Assembly (NCBI GenBank): GCA_026225015.1
Contig: JAMFRY010000174.1
Coordinates: 1-7,985 of the forward strand
Direction of reading: 5' to 3'
Origin: Alphaproteobacteria bacterium
GTDB lineage: Bacteria; Pseudomonadota; Alphaproteobacteria; Acetobacterales; Acetobacteraceae
Length of the DNA: 7,985 nt
A model generated the notes under the pieces. The model worked only from the letters and a program-made list of their open reading frames with translations, had not been told where the DNA came from and did no database searches. The position numbers and the translations under genes were made by a program. Of this stretch, positions 1 to 5,117 are shown one piece after another (position 1 is the stretch's first letter; the number at the start of each line of letters is the position of its first letter).

Positions 1-2
1 CC

Positions 3-719
3 GGCTATAAGCGGGCGCCCAATCTCGCGACCTACGACATCCGCTTTTATCAGGGGCGTTACGTACAAGGGGTGATCGCCGGCAAATTGTCCAAAGCCGG
101 TCTCGCAGGGTATGTCGGCTCTGTGCCGGTTCCGGAAGTCGTGCAGGGCATGGATGCGTTCTTGCTCGGCATGCAGAGCGTCAATCCAAAAGCCAAGTTG
201 AAATTCATCATGATCGATAGCTGGTACGACCCCGGCAAGGAGGGCGACGCCGCCAAGGCGCTGATCGACCAGGGCTGCGATATCTTGACCCAGCATACCG
301 ACAGTCCGGCGCCGCTACAAACCGCCGCCAGCCGCGGCATCAAGGCGTTCGGCGAGGCCACGGACATGATCAGCTTCGCGCCGCACACCCAGCTCACTGC
401 CTGCGTTAACGAATGGGGCGGCTACTACACGCAGCGCATCAAGGCGCTGCTGGCGGGCAGGTGGTCGAGCATCGATACATGGGGCGGTTTCGATGTCGGC
501 ATGTTGAAAATGGCGCCGTTCCGCAACATGCCGCCCGGCGTCAAACAGCTTGCGGACAGTACGGTGGCAGATATCACTACCGGGAAGAACAAGATTTTCT
601 CAGGCCCGCTGACGGATCAAACCGGCAAGGTCTTTCTGCCTGCGGGCCAAACCATGGATGACGGCACGCTCGCCGGCATCCAGACACTCGTTGCCGGAAT
701 TGAGGGCTCACTCAGCTAG
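3..719 (+). CDS. BMP/Med-family ABC transporter substrate-binding protein (C-terminal part, 5' end outside window)
   Basis: The reading frame is open from the first bases of the window (GYKRAPNLATYDIRF...), so the gene starts upstream; 238 residues and a TAG stop are visible. The protein belongs to the BMP family (Med/PnrA-like, type I periplasmic-binding fold), lipoproteins or periplasmic proteins that deliver nucleosides or related compounds to an ABC importer. Family-typical stretches are GYVGSVPVPEVVQGMDAF, SWYDPGKEGDAAKALIDQG, HTDSPAPLQ, FGEATDM, the NEWGGYY segment after the hinge, and a C-terminal FSGPLTDQTGKVFLPAGQ. The signal peptide and first lobe are missing. The hydrolase operon 160 nt downstream on the same strand suggests the transporter may import the substrate of those enzymes, but separate transcription is possible because a hairpin lies between them. 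The family call is firm; the ligand is unknown. Confidence 0.85.
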   Translation, partial: GYKRAPNLATYDIRFYQGRYVQGVIAGKLSKAGLAGYVGSVPVPEVVQGMDAFLLGMQSVNPKAKLKFIMIDSWYDPGKEGDAAKALIDQGCDILTQHTDSPAPLQTAASRGIKAFGEATDMISFAPHTQLTACVNEWGGYYTQRIKALLAGRWSSIDTWGGFDVGMLKMAPFRNMPPGVKQLADSTVADITTGKNKIFSGPLTDQTGKVFLPAGQTMDDGTLAGIQTLVAGIEGSLS

Positions 720-727
720 TTTCAGGA

Positions 728-764
728 AACCTGGCATCCATGCAGGATGCGTGGATGCCAGGTT
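728..764 (+). terminator. Strong hairpin just after the binding-protein gene (terminator-like or mRNA-stabilising)
   Basis: A perfect 13-bp inverted repeat, AACCTGGCATCCA at 728-740 and TGGATGCCAGGTT at 752-764, with an 11-nt loop, begins 8 nt after the binding-protein stop codon. No T-run follows on the + strand (next bases GAGCTTGGG), so it is not a textbook intrinsic terminator. A shorter alternative stem, GCATCC 735-740 with GGATGC 745-750, could compete with it. The position fits a 3'-end stabiliser or partial terminator that separates expression of an abundant binding protein from the downstream genes. Confidence 0.5.
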
Positions 765-878
765 GAGCTTGGGATGAATATGCCGTTGGTTCGCCGCCGT
801 TAAGCTGATCGCCTCGTCAACCTATTTGATCGGGAGTTTTGCCAATGCATACGAAACAAATCGGAGTCAATTTCCGCA
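765..878 (+). other. Non-coding gap upstream of the hydrolase operon
   Basis: This 114-nt stretch separates the hairpin from the first operon gene and is the most likely place for an operon promoter or operator. I see no convincing -35/-10 pair. The only notable element is a GGGAG run at 832-836 placed 8 nt before an ATG at 845, which opens an 18-codon frame ending at 901 (see findings). Confidence 0.3.
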
Positions 879-1577
879 ATGGTGGGCGCCATGACGGTTA
901 GCGTTCCCGCCCGGCCCTATGATTTTTCGCTCGATCCGGCAAAGGCCGCGTTCGTCATCATCGATATGCAGCGCGATTTTCTGGAGCCTGGCGGTTTTGG
1001 CGCCGCACTCGGCAATGATGTTTCGCTGCTGCAAACCGCAATCGGGCCAATCGGCGCGGTGCTCGATTCCTGCCGCGACGCCGGCGTGCTGGTGATCCAT
1101 ACCCGCGAAGGCCATCGCCCCGATCTGTCTGATTTGCCAGCCGCCAAGCATCGTCGCGGTCGTGGCGATACCCGCATCGGCGACCCCGGTCCGATGGGCC
1201 GCATCCTGGTGCGCGGCGAGGCCGGGCACGACATCATCGCCGAGCTGGCGCCGATCGCCGGCGAACCGGTGATCGACAAGCCCGGCAAGGGCGCATTCTA
1301 CGCCACCGATCTTGAAGCCATTTTGCGCGGCCGCGGCATCACGCAGCTCATTCTCGCCGGCGTGACCACGGAAGTTTGCGTGCACACCACGATGCGCGAA
1401 GCCAATGACCGTGGCTTCGAATGCCTGGTGCTGGAAGATGGCACCGCCTCGTATTTTCCGGAATTCCACCGCACCGCTCTGGCCATGGCCTGCGCGCAGG
1501 ACGGTATTTTTGGCTGGGTCGCCCCGAGCCAGGACGTGATTACCGCCATTTCCAACCATAAGGGAGCAAACGCATGA
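879..1577 (+). CDS. biuH: Isochorismatase-family cysteine hydrolase, biuret amidohydrolase-like
   Basis: A 232-residue cytoplasmic amidohydrolase expected to cleave biuret to allophanate and ammonia. The isochorismatase-like triad is visible: Asp29 in FVIIDMQRDF, Lys134 in VIDKPGKGAF, and nucleophile Cys167 in GVTTEVCVHTT, where the usual cis-peptide bond precedes the nucleophile loop. Their spacing (K to C 33, D to C 138) matches the characterised Rhizobium biuret hydrolase (D36, K142, C175) to within one residue. Gln207 sits 40 residues after the cysteine, where that enzyme has the substrate-binding Gln215, and Lys137 matches its Lys145. Blocks such as REGHRPDLSDLP, IGDPGPMGRIL and MREANDRGFECLVLED are also typical. 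The ATG at 879 has a distant GGAG (863-866); ATG 891 is an alternative start giving 228 residues. The gene overlaps the permease by 4 nt (ATGA). Triuret or a ureido acid remains possible as substrate. Confidence 0.8.
   Translation: MVGAMTVSVPARPYDFSLDPAKAAFVIIDMQRDFLEPGGFGAALGNDVSLLQTAIGPIGAVLDSCRDAGVLVIHTREGHRPDLSDLPAAKHRRGRGDTRIGDPGPMGRILVRGEAGHDIIAELAPIAGEPVIDKPGKGAFYATDLEAILRGRGITQLILAGVTTEVCVHTTMREANDRGFECLVLEDGTASYFPEFHRTALAMACAQDGIFGWVAPSQDVITAISNHKGANA
1561..1566 (+). promoter_or_regulatory. Shine-Dalgarno site of the permease gene
   Basis: AGGGAG lies 7 nt before the ATG at 1574, inside the end of the hydrolase gene. It is the clearest ribosome binding site in the operon and supports the chosen permease start and its ATGA overlap with the upstream stop. 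Confidence 0.6.
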
Positions 1578-3160
1578 GTGCGAGCATTTCCAAACCGGCC
1601 TTCTGGGTGCAAGGCGACTGGAACGGGTTTTTCGGGCTTTTCACCAATGTGCTTTTGAATGTCATCGTGCTCACGGGGCTTTGCCTGGGCGTCGTGCATA
1701 TTCCGGGCAGCGTCGTGTTCGGCCGGGTCCTGCCGGCGCTGGGCATCGCGCTGCCGCTGGGCAATCTGTTTTACGCCTATCTCGCCTATCAGTTGGCGAA
1801 AAAATCCGGCCGAAAAGATGTCACGGCGATGCCCTATGGGCCGAGCGTGCCGCATATGTTTCTGGTCGTCTTCGTGATCATGCTGCCGACCTATCTTAAA
1901 ACCAAGGACCCGATCGCCGCCTGGGATGCCGGGCTCGCCTGGGCCTTCATCATCGGCGTGATCGTGACGCTGGGCGCGTTCATCGGGCCGACGGTGCGCA
2001 AATATACCCCGCGCGCGGCGATGCTCGGCGCGCTTGCCGGCATTTCGATCGCCTTCATCTCCATGCGCCCGGCATTTTTGTTTTTCCTCACGCCCTGGCT
2101 TGGGTTTTTCTCCTTCGGGATTATCCTGATCAGCTGGTTGTCGCAGGTTCGTCTGCCTTTTGGAATTCCGGGCGGTCTTGCCGCCGTGGTGATCGGCACC
2201 ATCGCGGCCTGGGCGGGGGAGTTTCTCGGCCTCGACAACATCCTCGATCCGAGCGCGGTCGGCGCGGCTTTCTCCTCGTTCGGGCTGCATCTGCCGGTAC
2301 CTTCGGGGCATTTCCTCACCGGCTTGCAGGGCATCGGGCCATTGCTGGTTACCGCCATTCCGCTCGGGATTTACAATTTTACCGAGGGCATGAACAATGT
2401 GGAGAGCGCGTCCGCCGCCGGCGATAGTTACGACCTTCGCAAAATCCTGCTGGCGGATGGGATCGGCGCCATGATCGGATCGGTGCTCGGCAGCCCGTTC
2501 CCGCCGGCTGTTTATATCGGCCATCCAGGTTGGAAAGCGGTTGGCGGGCGCATTGGCTATTCGCTGGCCACTGGCGTCGTGATCTCGGCGGTGTGCTTCC
2601 TCGGCATAACGGCGTTGCTGCTCGCCGTGGTGCCGCTGGTCGCGATCCTGCCGATCCTGCTCTATATCGGCCTGGTCATTGGCGCGCAGGCCTTCGAAGC
2701 CACGCCGCCGCGCCATGCCCCGGCGGTGATTCTGGCGCTGCTGCCCAATATCGCGAACTGGTGCCAGAACCAGATCGACGGCGCGCTTGGCGCCGCCGGA
2801 ACCAATGCGGCGGCCGTCGGCTACGATAAACTGGCGGGCAATGGCGTGATCTATCGCGGCATGGAGCTGTTCGGCGGCGGCGCAACGCTGGCCGGGTTGA
2901 TATTGGGCGCGATCGCCGTGTTCATCATCGATCGGGAGTTCGATAAAGCGGCGATCTATGCCGGGATCGGCGCGGTGCTGGCCTTTTTCGGCTTCATCAA
3001 TGGCACGCAGCTCGCCATTGGCAATTCCGCGCCGGTAGCGCTTGGCTATGCGGTGCTCGGGCTCACTTGCCTTGCCTTCACCTGGGGGCGGCTGAAGCAG
3101 GCGGCGGCGCAAGCTCCCGACCCGCTTGAATTGGTTACGTCGGAGGGCTTTACTGAGTAG
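1574..3160 (+). CDS. NCS2/AzgA-like nucleobase-type permease
   Basis: A 528-residue inner-membrane protein made almost entirely of hydrophobic segments (about 13-14, starting near residue 22 and ending near 503), the size and build of nucleobase:cation symporters of the NCS2 group. Diagnostic parts are the early conserved block AMPYGPSVPHMF (residues 85-96), the transport-core sequence TEGMNNVESASAAGD (270-284) with an acidic residue where NCS2 proteins bind the base, and GSPFPPAVYIGHPGWKA (306-322), characteristic of the AzgA-like COG2252 branch. The short tails look cytoplasmic. It lies inside the operon, overlapping the hydrolase by 4 nt and ending 2 nt before the AtzG-like gene, so it most likely imports the compound the enzymes degrade. 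Xanthine, uracil or adenine transport cannot be assumed: this branch has few tested members and an s-triazine, hydantoin-like or barbiturate-like ring is equally plausible. Confidence 0.8.
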   Translation: MSASISKPAFWVQGDWNGFFGLFTNVLLNVIVLTGLCLGVVHIPGSVVFGRVLPALGIALPLGNLFYAYLAYQLAKKSGRKDVTAMPYGPSVPHMFLVVFVIMLPTYLKTKDPIAAWDAGLAWAFIIGVIVTLGAFIGPTVRKYTPRAAMLGALAGISIAFISMRPAFLFFLTPWLGFFSFGIILISWLSQVRLPFGIPGGLAAVVIGTIAAWAGEFLGLDNILDPSAVGAAFSSFGLHLPVPSGHFLTGLQGIGPLLVTAIPLGIYNFTEGMNNVESASAAGDSYDLRKILLADGIGAMIGSVLGSPFPPAVYIGHPGWKAVGGRIGYSLATGVVISAVCFLGITALLLAVVPLVAILPILLYIGLVIGAQAFEATPPRHAPAVILALLPNIANWCQNQIDGALGAAGTNAAAVGYDKLAGNGVIYRGMELFGGGATLAGLILGAIAVFIIDREFDKAAIYAGIGAVLAFFGFINGTQLAIGNSAPVALGYAVLGLTCLAFTWGRLKQAAAQAPDPLELVTSEGFTE

Positions 3161-3162
3161 CC

Positions 3163-3357
3163 ATGACGAACCCAAAGCTTGCGGCGGCTGAGGAAGCCTA
3201 TCTGAATGCCGCCGCATCCCTTCTCGGCCTGCCGATCCACCCCGAACACCGCGAAGTGGTGCTTGCCGCCTTCGCGGTGTTGGTGGAGCAAGGCCGGCTG
3301 GTGACGGAATTTCCGCTGCCCCAAGAGACCGACGCGGCGCCGCGATTTGCGCCGTGA
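3163..3357 (+). CDS. atzG: AtzG-like small subunit (DUF4089, GatC-like)
   Basis: A 64-residue protein with the central pattern EAYLNAAASLLGLPIHPEHREVVLAAFAVL followed by a short V(T)EFPLP segment, the hallmark of AtzG/DUF4089 proteins (the Pseudomonas ADP protein is 68 residues). AtzG is a reduced relative of GatC and binds the amidase AtzE; in the characterised system it is required for soluble, active AtzE as an alpha2-beta2 complex. Its place directly before the amidase, with a 4-nt GTGA overlap between its stop and the amidase start, fits stoichiometric production of two partners. There is a 2-nt gap from the permease stop and no good independent ribosome site close to its ATG, suggesting re-initiation. 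It is charged and helical in character, without signal peptide or membrane segment. Confidence 0.8.
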   Translation: MTNPKLAAAEEAYLNAAASLLGLPIHPEHREVVLAAFAVLVEQGRLVTEFPLPQETDAAPRFAP

Positions 3358-4709
3358 CCGAACTGTTCGAACAATCCGCCCTGGCGCTCGCCGGCATGGT
3401 GCAACGGCGCGAAATCTCCGCGCTTGAGATTCTCAAAGCGCATATCACCAGAATCGAACAATTCGACGGGGTTTTGAATTGCTTTACCAGCCGGACCTTC
3501 GATCGCGCACAGGCCGACGCCGAAGCCGTGGATAGGAAGATCGCCGCCGGGGAAGACGTTGGGCGGCTCGCCGGGGTGCCGATTGCGGTCAAAAACCTGT
3601 TCGATGTGCGCGGGCTGCCGACTCTTGCGGGATCGAAAATTCTGCGCGAATCGCCGCCGGCGCTGCGTGACGCGCCGATTCTTGAGCGGCTGGTGCAGGC
3701 CGGGGCGGTGCTGCTGGGCGCGCTCAACATGGATGAGTTCGCTTATGGGTTTGTTACCGAAAACGCCCATGACGGGCCAACCCGTAACCCGCATGACATA
3801 TCGCGCATCGCCGGCGGCTCCTCGGGCGGCTCCGCCGCCGCCGTCGCTGCCGGGTTCGCGCCGATCACCCTGGGTTCGGACACGAATGGCTCGATTCGCC
3901 TGCCCGCCGGGCTGTGCGGCATTTTTGGCCTGAAGCCGGGTTATGGACGGATTGATCGGTCCGGCACGGTGCCCTTCGTCGATAGTTTCGACCATCTTGG
4001 CCCGTTCGCGCGCAGCGCCGCGGACCTCCTTCTGACCTATGATTTGTTGCAGGATAGCGATCCCGCCGGCGCGCCGGCGCCGCCTTTGATCCCGGCCAGA
4101 ATCGCGGTGCTGGAGGATTGGTTCGCGCAAGGCGCCACGCCGGAAATTCTCGCGGCGGTGGCGGCGGTGGCGGATGGGCTGGGCGCCACCTCCAAAGCGG
4201 TGCTGCCGGAGGCCGAGCGCGCCCGCGCGGCGGCGTTTTGCATCACCGCCTTCGAGGGCGGGCAGTTGCACAAGGCGGCTCTCGTCACCCGCCCGCAGGA
4301 TTTCGATCCGGCCACGCGGCCAAGGCTGATCGCGGGCGCCCTGCAACCGGCGGAGACGATTTATCAGGCGCAGCGCTTCCGCGCCTGGTTCCGCGCGCAG
4401 GCGGCAATTTTGTTTGAGCGGTTCGACCTACTGCTCGCCCCGGCTACGCCCTGCGTGGCGCCGCTGCTTGGGCAAAAAACCTTGAAATTAGGGAGTAAGG
4501 AGGTGCCGCTCAGGCCAAATCTTGGAATTTACACGCAACCCATTAGTTTTATTGGATTACCCGTGGTGTGCGTGCCAGTAACAACTGGCGGCTTATTACC
4601 GCGCGGCGTGCAAATCATCGCAGCCCCCGGGTGCGAACGCTTGGCCCTGGCGGCGGCGGAATTGCTGGAGCGCATCGGCGTTGCAGCGGCGCCGGTGGCG
4701 AGCCTTTAA
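3354..4709 (+). CDS. atzE: AtzE-like amidase (1-carboxybiuret hydrolase family)
   Basis: A 451-residue amidase-signature enzyme starting with GTG inside the AtzG stop region. The catalytic set is complete: Lys80 in LAGVPIAVKNLFDV, cis-Ser156 in IAGGSSGGSAAA and nucleophile Ser180 in GSDTNGSIRLPA. All three are offset by exactly 6 from the residues I recall for AtzE of Pseudomonas ADP (K74, S150, S174), so the spacing is identical. The C-terminal half carries the usual DLLLAPATPCVAP and YTQPISFIGLPVVCVP segments. With AtzG it is expected to remove one amino group from a 1-carboxybiuret-like substrate, giving 1,3-dicarboxyurea. Length is typical of AtzE and shorter than GatA. It overlaps the next gene by one base (TAATG). 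Codon use becomes AT-rich at about 4480-4610. The exact substrate cannot be read from sequence; other AtzGEH clusters occur without cyanuric acid hydrolase. Confidence 0.82.
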   Translation: MTELFEQSALALAGMVQRREISALEILKAHITRIEQFDGVLNCFTSRTFDRAQADAEAVDRKIAAGEDVGRLAGVPIAVKNLFDVRGLPTLAGSKILRESPPALRDAPILERLVQAGAVLLGALNMDEFAYGFVTENAHDGPTRNPHDISRIAGGSSGGSAAAVAAGFAPITLGSDTNGSIRLPAGLCGIFGLKPGYGRIDRSGTVPFVDSFDHLGPFARSAADLLLTYDLLQDSDPAGAPAPPLIPARIAVLEDWFAQGATPEILAAVAAVADGLGATSKAVLPEAERARAAAFCITAFEGGQLHKAALVTRPQDFDPATRPRLIAGALQPAETIYQAQRFRAWFRAQAAILFERFDLLLAPATPCVAPLLGQKTLKLGSKEVPLRPNLGIYTQPISFIGLPVVCVPVTTGGLLPRGVQIIAAPGCERLALAAAELLERIGVAAAPVASL

Positions 4710-5092
4710 TGCTCATCAACGATCTTCCAACGCTCGCCGAGGTGACCGAACGTTTCAACGCCTATGAGACCGCGCTGATGATCGACGACGTGATGGCCCT
4801 GGATAATTTCTTTTGGCCTTCGCCCTTGGCGCTGCGCTTTGGCGCCGGAGAATCTCTGTTTGGCTTCGGCGCGATCGCGGCCTTCCGCAAGGCCCGCGGC
4901 GGCTCGCCACAGCGCCACCTGCGGGCCAGCCAAATCACCAGTTTCGGCACCGAATACGCCGTGGCCACCACGGAGTTTGTGCGCGAGGGTGAGGCGCGGC
5001 TGGGCCGGCAGACGCAAATCTGGGTCAAATTTCCGGAGCTGGGCTGGCGCATTGTCAGCGCGCATGTCTCGCTCGCCGCCGGCACATCCTGA
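4709..5092 (+). CDS. atzH: AtzH-like DUF3225 / SnoaL-fold protein (1,3-dicarboxyurea amidohydrolase)
   Basis: A 127-residue protein of the DUF3225 branch of the SnoaL-like/NTF2-like fold. In cyanuric acid degradation, AtzH has been proposed to convert 1,3-dicarboxyurea, the AtzE product, into allophanate. The two residues reported as needed for catalysis there, Tyr22 and Arg46, have clear equivalents with the same spacing: Tyr19 in RFNAYETALM and Arg43 in ALRFGAGESLFG. The stretches IAAFRKARGG, TEFVREG and GRQTQIWVKF, and the final GWRIVSAHVS strand, are also family-typical. The start is the ATG at 4709, sharing its A with the TAA of the amidase gene; a longer in-frame reading would run back into that gene. 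It is the last gene of the operon, ending 15 nt before the stop of the convergent allophanate hydrolase gene. The family is clear; the reaction is by analogy. Confidence 0.8.
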   Translation: MLINDLPTLAEVTERFNAYETALMIDDVMALDNFFWPSPLALRFGAGESLFGFGAIAAFRKARGGSPQRHLRASQITSFGTEYAVATTEFVREGEARLGRQTQIWVKFPELGWRIVSAHVSLAAGTS

Positions 5093-5093
5093 A

Positions 5094-5117
5094 GGCCGCT
5101 GGCGTTGTTATGCGGCC
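5094..5117. terminator. Possible bidirectional hairpin at the convergent gene ends
   Basis: GGCCGC at 5094-5099 and GCGGCC at 5112-5117 can form a 6-bp GC stem with a 12-nt loop that contains the stop codon of the allophanate hydrolase gene. It lies exactly between the two converging genes. No T-run follows on either strand and the stem is short, so a terminator role is only a weak suggestion. Confidence 0.25.

Noticed and set aside
1298..3730. Very long minus-strand open frame (about 810 codons) across the permease region
   Set aside because: It lies antisense to three well-recognised genes, is rich in Arg/Gln/His/Asp typical of a reverse shadow in GC-rich DNA, and shows no recognisable domain.
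3198..4346. Minus-strand open frame of 382 codons opposite atzG and atzE
   Set aside because: Antisense shadow of the amidase; low-complexity Arg/Gly/Gln composition and no family resemblance.
4568..4708. N-terminal extension of the AtzH-like gene back to an ATG at 4568
   Set aside because: It would overlap the conserved C-terminal part of atzE by 140 nt; the ATG at 4709 gives the normal family length and the expected Tyr/Arg numbering.
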